A DNA stretch of 14,243 nt from positions 1-14,243 of the forward strand of contig JAITPH010000010.1 of NCBI GenBank assembly GCA_031289515.1. Reading direction: 5' to 3'. Source of the DNA: Tannerella sp. (lineage in GTDB: Bacteria > Bacteroidota > Bacteroidia > Bacteroidales > Tannerellaceae). The notes below the pieces were generated by a model that did no database searches, was not told where the DNA came from, and saw only the letters and a program-made list of their open reading frames with translations. Positions 7,431-14,243 of the stretch are shown piece by piece. The translations under genes were made by a program, and so were the position numbers. Numbering within the stretch: position 1 is the first letter of the stretch; every line of letters starts with the position of its first letter.

Positions 7431-8792
7431 TTAGAAGGCGAACGCCGTTTCCCTGAAAATTTCCGACACGGTAGGATGCGGAAAGACGGTTTCCTGCAAT
7501 TCGCGGAGCGTCATTTCCTGTTCGATAGCCATGCATGCGCCGTAGACAATCTCGCTGCACGGATTGCCGAGCATGTGAACGCCGAGCACTTCGCCGTATT
7601 TCGCGCCGGCAATCACCTTGCACAGTCCTCCGGCGAAGCCTTCGTTTTCGGCAACGAAACGGCCCGAATACGCCATCGGCAGCCTGGCTACCCTGTACTC
7701 GATGCCTTCCTTGACGGCCTGTTCTTCGGTCAGTCCGACGCCCGCAACTTCGGGATTGGTGTAGACGATGCCCGGAATGGCGTTGTAGCGCATCGCGTCC
7801 GGCCGGCCGGTGAGGTTGTTGACCACCACTTCGCCCTCGCGGCTTGCCGTATGCGCGAGCATGGAGAAGCCGGTAACGTCGCCCGCCGCGAATACGTTCG
7901 GCACGTTTGTGCGCATTTTCCGGTCTACCCGGATGGCGTTGCGTTCCGTCTCGACGCCGATGTTTTCGAGGCCGAAGCCCTTGACGACCGCACGCCGTCC
8001 GACGCTTGCCAGTATCCTCTCGCCCGTGGCGGACGATTGGACGTTTTCCGCGTCTTCATATATCACCTCGTTGCCTCTTATTCCGGTCACGCGGCACGAC
8101 AGATTGAACCTTATGCCCCTTTTGGCGTATATTTCGCGAAGCATTTTGGCCGTCTCGCCGTCCATGCCGCCGAGTATTTCGGGCAGCATTTCGACTACCG
8201 TGACTTCCGTGCCCAGACTGTTGTAGAAACTTGCAAATTCCATTCCTATGACGCCGCCGCCGATTATGACGAGCGATTCGGGGCGCTCGCGGAGCGAGAG
8301 TATTTCGCGGCTGGTCACGACCGTGTCGCCCGCTTCCTTCACTCCCGGTATGGGCGGGATGAAGGCCTCCGAGCCGGTGCAGACGAGAAGGTTGGCAGCG
8401 GTGAAAAGTTCGCCGTTGCATCTTGTTTCGATGCCGTCGGCGGAGCGTCCCAGTATCGTGGCTTCGCCTTTCACGACGTTAACCTTGCCGGCTTTCATCT
8501 TTGCGCCCACTCCGGCCACGAGCTTTTTGACCACCCTGTCCTTGCGCGTCATTATCCTGCCGAAATCGAAGGACGCTCCGGCAACGTCGATGCCGTAAGC
8601 CCCGGCATGTCTGGCGCTGTCGTAAAGTTTTGCGCTGTAGAGCAGCGTCTTTGTCGGGATGCAGCCCTCGTTGAGGCAAACGCCGCCGAGCGCGTTCTTT
8701 TCAAACAGGACAACGTTAAGTCCCCTGGCTCCGGCATGTTCCGCCGCTACATAGCCGGCCGGCCCGCCTCCTATTATTGCTAAATCTGTCAT
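7431..8792 (-). CDS. lpdA: Dihydrolipoyl dehydrogenase (E3)
   Basis: A 453-residue FAD-dependent disulfide reductase that reoxidises the dihydrolipoyl group of E2 and passes electrons to NAD+. The N-terminal FAD motif is GGGPAGYVAAE at 8-18. The redox disulfide is Cys39 and Cys44 in GGVCLNEGCIPTK. A second glycine motif (IIGGGVIGMEFA) marks NAD binding, and a later FAD segment reads NVFAAGDVTG. The C-terminal HPTVSE supplies the catalytic His439-Glu444 pair. Length and motifs are normal for the family. Its ATG is only 3 bp after the E2 stop, so the two are co-transcribed. Position between E2 and E1 shows it is the dedicated E3 of this operon; the genome may carry another lpd for other complexes. 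Confidence 0.96.
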   Translation of the reverse strand: MTDLAIIGGGPAGYVAAEHAGARGLNVVLFEKNALGGVCLNEGCIPTKTLLYSAKLYDSARHAGAYGIDVAGASFDFGRIMTRKDRVVKKLVAGVGAKMKAGKVNVVKGEATILGRSADGIETRCNGELFTAANLLVCTGSEAFIPPIPGVKEAGDTVVTSREILSLRERPESLVIIGGGVIGMEFASFYNSLGTEVTVVEMLPEILGGMDGETAKMLREIYAKRGIRFNLSCRVTGIRGNEVIYEDAENVQSSATGERILASVGRRAVVKGFGLENIGVETERNAIRVDRKMRTNVPNVFAAGDVTGFSMLAHTASREGEVVVNNLTGRPDAMRYNAIPGIVYTNPEVAGVGLTEEQAVKEGIEYRVARLPMAYSGRFVAENEGFAGGLCKVIAGAKYGEVLGVHMLGNPCSEIVYGACMAIEQEMTLRELQETVFPHPTVSEIFRETAFAF

Positions 8793-8795
8793 GTG

Positions 8796-10139
8796 CTATA
8801 ATTTTATTTCGATGTTTTCTATTTCCGTTGCTATCTGTTTCAGGAATCGGGTAGCTTCGCCGCCGTCGATGGCGCGGTGGTCGTAAGTCAGGCTCAGTCC
8901 CATGTAGGGCACGAAACCGTAAACGCCGTCGCCAAGGTCTTTCGGACGCGGCGTTACCGTATTGACGCCGAGTATGGCTACCTGCGGAAGGTTTATTATC
9001 GGGGTGAACATCTCGACGCCGTAATTGCCGAGATTGGAAACGGTAAACGATGCCGCTTCGGGGACGAGCAAATCGGGTGCGATGCCGCCTTTCCGGCAGG
9101 CGCCCGCCACTTCGCGAAGCTGGTTCGAGAGGCCGTCGACGGTAAGGTCGTCGGCATTCTTGACCGTCGGCACCATCAGTCCTCGCTCCGTATCGACGGC
9201 AAGACCGAGATGAATCTTGGAAAACAGCCGCACGCTGTCGCCCAGAAAATGCGCGTTCGCCTGCGGGAATTTCTTGAGCGCCCTGACGACGGCAAAGCAA
9301 ACCATGTCGTTAAGAGTAATATCCGTCGGATAGCCGTCGGCGACAGCCTTTTTGATTTTCTTGCGAAGCGCCGTGACGTTACGCGCGTCCGCTCCGAGGT
9401 GATGCGTCAGCTGCGCCGAGTTTTGGAGGGAAGCGTGCATGGCTTTGGCAATCAGTTTGCGAATGTTGGTAAGCGGTTTTATCTCGCTGTCGGAGGTGTA
9501 GACCGGGTTTCGTGTTTCGAGGTCGGCGCCCCTGACCGTTCCGGCTAGTCCGCTTCCTGTCGCGGGAATTGTGGCGGCAGTCTCGCGAATGACGGCTTTT
9601 GCAAGCGGCGTCGTTCTGGGGTTTGCCGAGATAGCGGCTTTGACGTCGCGTTCTATCACGCGACCGTCGGGACCGGAGCCTGCCAGCGTCCCGGCGGCGA
9701 TGGCATTTTTGCCGGCAAGGGCGCGGGCGCGCGGCGATACTTTGCCTGATCCTGCCGCGTTCGGCGAGTTTGCAGACGAATCGTCATCGGGAACTTGCGG
9801 AGCAATCCGGCTTTCTTCCCTGTCGGCGGACGGAGCGCCTTGTTCGTCGCAATTGCGCGGTACGCGGTCTGCGTCATTGCGGGCGAAAGAAATGTCCTCG
9901 CCCGGATTTCCTATTATCATCACGTTTGTAAGAACAGGTATTTCGTCGCCTTCGGAGAAAAACACGTCGAGCACCGTTCCGGCGACCTGGGCGGATTCTT
10001 CAAACGAAGCCTTGTCCGTTTCGTACGAAAACAGGATTTCGCCAACCGCGACGGCGTCGCCTTTTTTCTTCTTCATTTCGGTCAGGATACAGCTTTCGAC
10101 CGACTGTCCCTGCTTGGGCATGATTACAATTGTTGCCAT
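8796..10139 (-). CDS. Dihydrolipoamide acyltransferase (E2) of a 2-oxoacid dehydrogenase complex
   Basis: A 447-residue E2 with one lipoyl domain (about 1-80; lipoylated Lys43 in ETDKAS), a linker, a peripheral-subunit-binding domain (about 133-170, KVSPRARALAGKNAI then GSGPDGRVIERDV), a second linker, and the catalytic acyltransferase domain (about 218-447) with the active-site motif DHRAIDGG near the C-terminus. It transfers the acyl group from the E1-loaded lipoyl arm to CoA and forms the core of the complex. It is the first gene of the minus-strand operon, with a good Bacteroidota promoter just upstream, and ends in TAG 3 bp before lpdA. The first linker, around residues 85-93, reads like a translated dispersed repeat (see findings). 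The acyl specificity (acetyl or branched-chain) cannot be read from the sequence. Confidence 0.95.
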   Translation of the reverse strand: MATIVIMPKQGQSVESCILTEMKKKKGDAVAVGEILFSYETDKASFEESAQVAGTVLDVFFSEGDEIPVLTNVMIIGNPGEDISFARNDADRVPRNCDEQGAPSADREESRIAPQVPDDDSSANSPNAAGSGKVSPRARALAGKNAIAAGTLAGSGPDGRVIERDVKAAISANPRTTPLAKAVIRETAATIPATGSGLAGTVRGADLETRNPVYTSDSEIKPLTNIRKLIAKAMHASLQNSAQLTHHLGADARNVTALRKKIKKAVADGYPTDITLNDMVCFAVVRALKKFPQANAHFLGDSVRLFSKIHLGLAVDTERGLMVPTVKNADDLTVDGLSNQLREVAGACRKGGIAPDLLVPEAASFTVSNLGNYGVEMFTPIINLPQVAILGVNTVTPRPKDLGDGVYGFVPYMGLSLTYDHRAIDGGEATRFLKQIATEIENIEIKL

Positions 10140-10168
10140 ATATCATTTGTATTTATTAAATTTCGCCG

Positions 10169-10199
10169 CAAAGGTACGGCAAAAAAACGAATATACAAG
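10169..10199 (-). promoter_or_regulatory. Bacteroidota-type promoter of the E2-lpdA-E1 operon
   Basis: On the minus strand the -7 box TACCTTTG (10176 down to 10169) is preceded, after exactly 19 nt, by CTTG (10199 down to 10196). This fits the Bacteroidota sigma-A consensus TTTG-N19-20-TAnnTTTG. The expected start point near 10162 leaves a leader of about 22 nt before the E2 ATG. The leader is AT-rich with no obvious Shine-Dalgarno sequence, as is usual in this phylum. Confidence 0.8.
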
Positions 10200-10265
10200 T
10201 TATTTGAAACTTTTTTTATATTACTTGAAAAACAGATATTTACAATTGACAAACAAAGTATATAA

Positions 10266-10530
10266 GGCGCGTCTGCCTGTATATCCTCCGGATGCCTCTT
10301 TCCGTATGGTAGAAACCCTGGACAATTACCCATTATCATGCAGGCAATCGCCCTTGAGAAGGAAGGCAAGTACGAAGAAGCCAAGACCCTGCAAAGGGAG
10401 AAAATACCGATGTCCCCATGGATTGCAAGGGTGATCAGGGAGAAGATGGGATTGGATTTCCTGCTCTCGATGAGGCGGAATATGACGGAAGTGGAGGCAG
10501 CTTATGGAAAAAGAGTGGCTTGGGAAGTAG
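10266..10530 (+). pseudogene. Possible gene remnant of unknown family, with an apparent frameshift
   Basis: The 712-bp gap between the E2 gene and the regulator contains a stop-free plus-strand stretch with protein-like, charged composition. It begins after a stop at 10263 and includes FPYGRNPGQLPIIMQAIAL, EKEGKYEEAKTLQREK and SMRRNMTEVEAAYGK. The first ATG is at 10338. Removing one A from the five-A run at 10508-10512 would make the reading continue as KEWLGK and stop at TAG 10528-10530, about 64 residues from that ATG. Without that change the frame runs on into low-quality sequence. No Bacteroidota promoter precedes it and I do not recognise the family. It may be a decayed gene, a small real protein, or chance. 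The sequence from 10531 to 10780 shows nothing I can call. Confidence 0.35.
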
Positions 10531-10786
10531 CTCGTCATCGTCATTTGCAAGCGCCGGGGAAAAATAATCGACCAATCATTACATTTTTTTTGAAAATATT
10601 TGTCTATCCGGTTTTAACATTTTGTCTTTGCAGACGAATTTTTAGACAGACGAAAATGAATTACTTCGCCAAAAACAGCTTTTATCCGCTTCTTTCTCCC
10701 TCGGGCGTGAAAGAAGAGATGAATGGCGTTGTCAGTTCCTGTTTGCCAAACTTGTCTCGCCGGACGGAAAAATTCTTGCCCGCCGA

Positions 10787-10817
10787 CTTGCCGTTCCGTA
10801 AAAAAGCGATATATTTG
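10787..10817 (+). promoter_or_regulatory. Bacteroidota-type promoter of the GntR regulator
   Basis: The -7 box TATATTTG at 10810-10817 is preceded after 19 nt by CTTG at 10787-10790. Transcription would begin near 10824, which places the regulator's start at 10852 (or 10843) and rules out the upstream in-frame ATG at 10723, since that lies before the promoter. It faces away from the E2 promoter about 600 bp to the left. Confidence 0.75.
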
Positions 10818-10851
10818 CGGCTGTCAAGGAAAATGTCGATACATGTTATAT

Positions 10852-11565
10852 ATGAAAACAAACGGATTGCCGCAATACAGGCACATTTACGAGGATTTGA
10901 GGTCGCATATAGCCGAAGGGACATACGCTCCGGGCGATTTGCTGCCTTCCGAAAACGATTTGTGCGCACGCTACGGCGTGTCGCGGCTCACGCTGCGCAA
11001 GTCGGTCGAACAGCTTGCCGTCGAGGGACTCGTCGTCCGCAGCCAGGGAAAGCGCAGCGTCGTGAAGGGCGCGCCAAGAGGCGTGGGAATCCTGTCGCTT
11101 GCCGGTACCACTTCGGCTCTTGCAAGTCCGAACCTGACAACGCGGATTACATTGAAACAGGAATTGCGGACGTGGACCGAAGCGTTCACCTTTTCGATAG
11201 AGCCGCAGGAACGCGACGCCGGCTGCATCTATTTCGAACGGCTGCGCCTGCTCGACGGCGACCCCGTATTCTACGACATTACGATGCTTCCAAACACCGG
11301 TCTGCCCGGTTTTCTGGAATACGACCTGACGGACAAGTCGCTGTTCGACACGCTGCGGTCGCAATATCACGTCGTCGTCGCCGGCGGAGTGCAGCAGCTG
11401 TTCGCCATCCGCGCCGACAGGCGTCTGCAGGAATCGTTCAAGGTACGCGCCGGACGTCCGGTTTTACAGCTAATCCGGAAGATAGACACCAACCGGCCCG
11501 GTTTTCACATATACAGCCAGATTTTCTGCATCACCCGGAGATACGGACTGATCGGGACATTCTGA
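10852..11565 (+). CDS. GntR-family transcriptional regulator, HutC/UTRA subfamily
   Basis: A regulator of 237 residues if begun at ATG 10852; an in-frame ATG at 10843 would add three residues (MLY). Residues about 8-70 form a winged helix-turn-helix typical of GntR (QYRHIYEDLRSHIAEG, then GDLLPSENDLCARYGVSR, LRKSVEQLAVEGLV). Residues about 90-232 resemble a UTRA effector-binding domain (IYFERLRLLDGDPVFYD, then GRPVLQLIRK). UTRA proteins usually bind sugar phosphates or similar small metabolites. The ORF is open back to 10723, but a good promoter at 10787-10817 and the GntR domain boundary favour the shorter start. It is divergent from the minus-strand operon, so it is the likely regulator of that operon and possibly of itself. 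No convincing palindromic operator was found. Confidence 0.88.
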   Translation: MKTNGLPQYRHIYEDLRSHIAEGTYAPGDLLPSENDLCARYGVSRLTLRKSVEQLAVEGLVVRSQGKRSVVKGAPRGVGILSLAGTTSALASPNLTTRITLKQELRTWTEAFTFSIEPQERDAGCIYFERLRLLDGDPVFYDITMLPNTGLPGFLEYDLTDKSLFDTLRSQYHVVVAGGVQQLFAIRADRRLQESFKVRAGRPVLQLIRKIDTNRPGFHIYSQIFCITRRYGLIGTF

Positions 11566-11574
11566 AAAAAAATA

Positions 11575-11606
11575 TTTGCCGGAACCGATAACTTGTAGTA
11601 ACTTTG
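11575..11606 (+). promoter_or_regulatory. Bacteroidota-type promoter of the DUF4870-pyrK-pyrD operon
   Basis: TTTG at 11575-11578, a 20-nt spacer, and the -7 box TAACTTTG at 11599-11606 match the phylum consensus closely. Transcription should begin near 11613, giving a short A/T-rich leader of about 16 nt before the ATG at 11629. It lies just after the regulator's stop codon, so the downstream operon can be expressed independently of the regulator. Confidence 0.82.
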
Positions 11607-11628
11607 CATTTTTTAAAATCAAAATATT

Positions 11629-12072
11629 ATGAACATTTATGACGAATTGGAGAAGCTGAAAAAACTTCTGGACGACGGTACGGTAACACGCGAGGAATTT
11701 GAAAGGGAAAAGGCGCGCATCCTCGCCTCCGCTGCCTCCGGAAACCCTCCGGGATGGGACATTGGAATAGACGAGCGGACGTTTGCCGCTCTGATGCACG
11801 CATCGCAGTTTATGACAAGTTTCATACTCCCGCTGGTTCTGTGGCTTTTATTCAAGGACAAGAGCAGGTATATCGACGCGCACGGAAAGAAAATACTGAA
11901 CTTTGAAATGAGTTACGCCATTTACACCGTGGCGCTTTGCCTCACGTGCATCGGGCTGTTTGCAGTGCCCGTCGTGGCCGTTGCGATGCTGGTTTTCATC
12001 GTTATCGGAATAATAAAGGCGCTGAACGGCGAGACGTGGACATATCCCCTTTCAATACCTTTCCTGAAATAG
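11629..12072 (+). CDS. SHOCT-domain / DUF4870 membrane protein
   Basis: A 147-residue protein. Residues 3-33 (YDELEKLKKLLDDGTVTREE, then FEREKARIL) match the short SHOCT-like helix-turn-helix found on many bacterial membrane and oligomerising proteins; it usually sits at the C-terminus but is N-terminal here. Residues about 52-140 resemble DUF4870: hydrophobic segments at about 61-76, 96-112 and 112-130, with the conserved segment around DAHGKKILNFEMSYAIY. It is predicted to sit in the inner membrane with the N-terminal part cytoplasmic. No reaction is known for the family. It has its own promoter and is followed 4 bp later by pyrK, so it appears to lead the pyrimidine operon, with no obvious functional link. 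Confidence 0.82.
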   Translation: MNIYDELEKLKKLLDDGTVTREEFEREKARILASAASGNPPGWDIGIDERTFAALMHASQFMTSFILPLVLWLLFKDKSRYIDAHGKKILNFEMSYAIYTVALCLTCIGLFAVPVVAVAMLVFIVIGIIKALNGETWTYPLSIPFLK

Positions 12073-12076
12073 AGCG

Positions 12077-12856
12077 ATGAATCGAATGAAAAAATATACG
12101 GCCGACATGAAAGTCGTGGAGAACAAACGCCTCCACGACCGGTATTGCCTGCTCAGACTCACGTCCGGCAGCCGGTTGCCCGAAATGGTACCGGGGCAGT
12201 TCGTCGAGGCGCGCGTGGAAAACACGTTCCTGCGCCGCCCAATATCGGTCAACTACCTCGACAGGAAAGCAAACGAGCTATGGCTTCTGATACGGATAGC
12301 GGGCGAAGGCACGCGCCGGCTGTCGGAATATGAAGCGGGCGAGACGGTAAACCTGATACTGCCGCTGGGAAACGGATTCACGGCGCCGCAGAAAGTTGTC
12401 GACGCCAAACCGCTGCTTGTCGGCGGAGGCGTCGGAGTTGCGCCGCTGCTGTATCTCGGCGACGTGCTGAAAAGTATCGGCTTCGAGCCTGTATTCCTGC
12501 TCGGAGCGCGCACGAAAGACGACATCCTGCAACTCGGACATTTCGAGAAAATCGGCAAGACGTTCGTCACGACCGAAGACGGCTCGTCGGGCGAGAAAGG
12601 GTTCGTGACAGACCATTCCGTACTTCGCGCCGCACGGTTCGACCGGATATATACATGCGGGCCGAAGCCGATGATGGTGGCCGTGGCAAAGTACGCCAGG
12701 GCGACGGATACGCCGTGCGAGGTATCGCTGGAAAACATGATGGCGTGCGGAATAGGGGCGTGCCTCTGCTGCGTCGAAAAAACAGTGAAGGGAAACGTAT
12801 GCGTATGCACCGACGGACCCGTGTTTAACATAAATCAACTGACATGGCAGATTTAA
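12077..12856 (+). CDS. pyrK: Dihydroorotate dehydrogenase B, electron-transfer subunit
   Basis: A 259-residue iron-sulfur flavoprotein that takes electrons from PyrD's FMN and passes them to NAD+ in the class 1B dihydroorotate dehydrogenase heterotetramer. The FAD-binding barrel carries RRPISV at 53-58. The NAD-binding half carries GGGVGVAPLL at 116-125 and CGPKPMM at 194-200. The [2Fe-2S] ligands fit Cys224, Cys229, Cys232 and Cys244 in ACGIGACLCC and VCTDGPVF. An extra Cys231 sits where most homologues have glycine, and Cys242 is also close to the cluster. The start at 12077 could instead be ATG 12086, three codons on. The gene follows the DUF4870 stop by 4 bp and overlaps pyrD by 13 bp. 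Confidence 0.95.
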   Translation: MNRMKKYTADMKVVENKRLHDRYCLLRLTSGSRLPEMVPGQFVEARVENTFLRRPISVNYLDRKANELWLLIRIAGEGTRRLSEYEAGETVNLILPLGNGFTAPQKVVDAKPLLVGGGVGVAPLLYLGDVLKSIGFEPVFLLGARTKDDILQLGHFEKIGKTFVTTEDGSSGEKGFVTDHSVLRAARFDRIYTCGPKPMMVAVAKYARATDTPCEVSLENMMACGIGACLCCVEKTVKGNVCVCTDGPVFNINQLTWQI

Positions 12857-13755
12857 CGGCAAGAATAGGCGCGTTGACGATGAAGAATCCGGTCATGACG
12901 GCGTCGGGGACATTCGGCTATGGCGTCGAATATGCCGATTTCTTCGACATGTCGAGGCTCGGCGGAATCGTCGTCAAGGGAACAACGGCCGAGCCGCGCG
13001 AAGGCAATCCGTATCCGCGAATGGCGGAAACGGCAGCCGGAATGCTAAACGCCGTCGGACTGCAAAACCGTGGCGCAGATTACTTTATCAGGGAGATATA
13101 CCCCTCGATTCGCGGAATGGATACGAATATTGTGGTAAACGTGAGCGGCTCGTCGATAGAAACGTATGTCGAATGTGCCGAAAAAATCGCGCTGCTCGAA
13201 CATATTCCCGCAATAGAGCTTAATATTTCGTGCCCGAATGTCAAACAGGGCGGCATGGCGTTCGGAGTAAACGCCGCATCGGCGGCAGAAGTGGTGCGGG
13301 CGGTACGCCGGGTATATCCCAAGGTGTTGATAGTAAAATTGTCGCCGAACGTGACCGACGTGACGGAGATAGCCCGCGCCGCAGAAGCCGAAGGCGCCGA
13401 TTCCGTTTCGCTGATAAATACATTGCTCGGCATGGCTATCGACGCCGAGACGCGGAAGCCTGCATTATCGACCGTCACGGGCGGACTTTCCGGTCCCTGC
13501 GTCAAGCCTGTTGCCCTGCGAATGGTGTGGCAAACGGCGAAAGCGGTGAAAATACCGGTGATAGGTCTCGGCGGAATAGCGTCGTGGACGGATGCGGTGG
13601 AATTTATGCTCGCCGGAGCTGCCGCCGTTCAAATCGGAACATACAATTTCATAGACCCGGAGATTTCGGTGAAAGTCATCGACGGAATAAACGATTATTG
13701 CGACAGGCACGGTTTTAAATCGGCTTCGGACATTACAGGCAGGATAAACGAATGA
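12844..13755 (+). CDS. pyrD: Dihydroorotate dehydrogenase B (NAD+), catalytic subunit
   Basis: A 303-residue class 1B dihydroorotate dehydrogenase, cytosolic, oxidising dihydroorotate to orotate in de novo pyrimidine synthesis with FMN as cofactor. Visible features are SGTFGYG at 21-27, VVKGTT at 43-48 (FMN-contacting lysine), NAVGLQN at 69-75, the catalytic Cys130 in NISCPNVK (class 1 enzymes use cysteine, class 2 serine), and the C-terminal FMN-phosphate region IPVIGLGGI followed by AAAVQIGT. Overlap of 13 bp with pyrK supports translational coupling and the class 1B partner. Length is typical. Its TGA overlaps the ATG of the next gene (ATGA). Confidence 0.97.
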   Translation: MADLTARIGALTMKNPVMTASGTFGYGVEYADFFDMSRLGGIVVKGTTAEPREGNPYPRMAETAAGMLNAVGLQNRGADYFIREIYPSIRGMDTNIVVNVSGSSIETYVECAEKIALLEHIPAIELNISCPNVKQGGMAFGVNAASAAEVVRAVRRVYPKVLIVKLSPNVTDVTEIARAAEAEGADSVSLINTLLGMAIDAETRKPALSTVTGGLSGPCVKPVALRMVWQTAKAVKIPVIGLGGIASWTDAVEFMLAGAAAVQIGTYNFIDPEISVKVIDGINDYCDRHGFKSASDITGRINE

Positions 13756-14243
13756 GAAGGCTTTTTTACATATTGTTTCTTGTCGGCGGTTTTCCGATAA
13801 TGACGAAAGATGCACACGCGATGCCGGTGACGGAAGACGCAGCGGTTTCTCCCGCATTGCCGGAAACGGAAATAAAAATACCGGACGACAATTTCAAGCT
13901 CTTTCTTGTCGAACATTTCGACTACGACGGCGACGGCGAGATTTCGGCGCCGGAAGCGAACGCCGTCACGAGGATGAACGTTTCGACCGAAAATATTGCT
14001 TCAATCGAAGGCATAGAGCATTTCACGGCTTTGGAAGAGTTGGTTTGTTCGCCTGCGAATCCGTTTGCAAAGGGCATGCTGACCTCGTTCGATATTAGCC
14101 GGAATAAATTGCTCCGCAAGCTCAAATGCGACAATAACCTGCTGGATACGCTTGATATAAGCCGGAATACGGCATTGACCGAGTTGAATTGCCGCAATAA
14201 CAATATAAAATCGCTTGATGTCAGCCGCAACACGCTGCTCGAA
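13752..14243 (+). CDS. Secreted leucine-rich-repeat protein with an EF-hand loop (partial, 3' end outside the window)
   Basis: The reading frame starts at the ATG overlapping the pyrD stop and stays open to the last base, giving 164 codons without a stop. Residues 1-23 look like a signal peptide (MRRLFYILFLVGGF core, possible cleavage after AHA). Residues 57-68 form a canonical EF-hand calcium loop, DYDGDGEISAPE, with acidic residues at loop positions 1, 3, 5 and 12. From about residue 110 come leucine-rich repeats with a 21-residue period, shown by FDISRN, LDISRN and LDVSRN at 113, 134 and 155 and by alternating LKCDNN and LNCRNN. Such proteins are common on the surface of Bacteroidota, with internalin-like folds and often a C-terminal secretion or anchoring signal, which would lie beyond the window. 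The function is unknown; an interaction or adhesion role is inferred. Confidence 0.8.
   Translation, partial: MRRLFYILFLVGGFPIMTKDAHAMPVTEDAAVSPALPETEIKIPDDNFKLFLVEHFDYDGDGEISAPEANAVTRMNVSTENIASIEGIEHFTALEELVCSPANPFAKGMLTSFDISRNKLLRKLKCDNNLLDTLDISRNTALTELNCRNNNIKSLDVSRNTLLE

Noticed and set aside
7203..8783. 526-codon plus-strand open frame that includes the 21-bp array as a seven-residue repeat
   Set aside because: It is antisense to lpdA for most of its length. The repeated peptide only reflects a repeat unit divisible by three; no domain or promoter supports it.
10246..10251. TTGACA as an E. coli-like -35 box
   Set aside because: No suitable -10 at 16-18 bp, and the other promoters here follow the Bacteroidota pattern.
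10656..10842. Possible small coding region before the regulator
   Set aside because: The translation has no recognisable features, the frame runs out of phase into the GntR gene, and it overlaps the GntR promoter.
10723..10851. Upstream in-frame start for the GntR regulator
   Set aside because: The extra 43 residues are cysteine-rich and unlike GntR proteins, and a good promoter at 10787-10817 lies inside this stretch.

Overview
The window looks like chromosomal DNA from a member of the Bacteroidota, probably Bacteroidales. The best evidence is three promoters of the phylum-specific form, a -7 box TAnnTTTG with a TTG or TTTG 19-20 nt upstream. They lie ahead of the E2 gene (10169-10199, minus), the GntR-type regulator (10787-10817, plus) and the SHOCT/DUF4870 gene (11575-11606, plus). 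E. coli-like promoters and strong Shine-Dalgarno sequences are not apparent. I see no rRNA, tRNA, CRISPR array, transposase or phage gene.

The left three quarters (82-10139) is a six-gene set, all on the minus strand and read from right to left. It holds the E2 of a 2-oxoacid dehydrogenase complex, its E3 (lpdA), a fused E1 alpha-beta protein, a PHP-superfamily protein, a class II aldolase/short-chain dehydrogenase fusion, and a zinc alcohol dehydrogenase of the L-sorbose-1-phosphate reductase (SorE/YggP) type. A UTRA-type GntR regulator is transcribed divergently from the other side of the E2 promoter region. I infer a sugar- or polyol-phosphate catabolic operon. The two dehydrogenases would interconvert phosphorylated polyols or ketoses, the aldolase would cleave the sugar phosphate, the PHP protein might hydrolyse a phosphoester, and the dedicated E1-E2-E3 complex would turn a resulting 2-oxoacid into an acyl-CoA. 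The substrate cannot be read from the sequence.

Three gaps inside this operon hold repeats. An AGTGAATAGT/AGTGAACAGT family fills the aldolase-ADH and E1-PHP gaps, and a 21-bp tandem array bounded by palindromes lies between lpdA and E1. The aldolase-ADH gap also holds what looks like a second copy of the last codons and stop of the aldolase/SDR gene. The 712-bp gap between E2 and the regulator contains both promoters and a possible gene remnant (10266-10530).

The right quarter (10852-14243) is on the plus strand: the GntR regulator, then a compact operon of a SHOCT/DUF4870 membrane protein, pyrK, pyrD (class 1B dihydroorotate dehydrogenase, pyrimidine synthesis) and the start of a secreted leucine-rich-repeat protein with an EF-hand loop, which runs off the end of the window.
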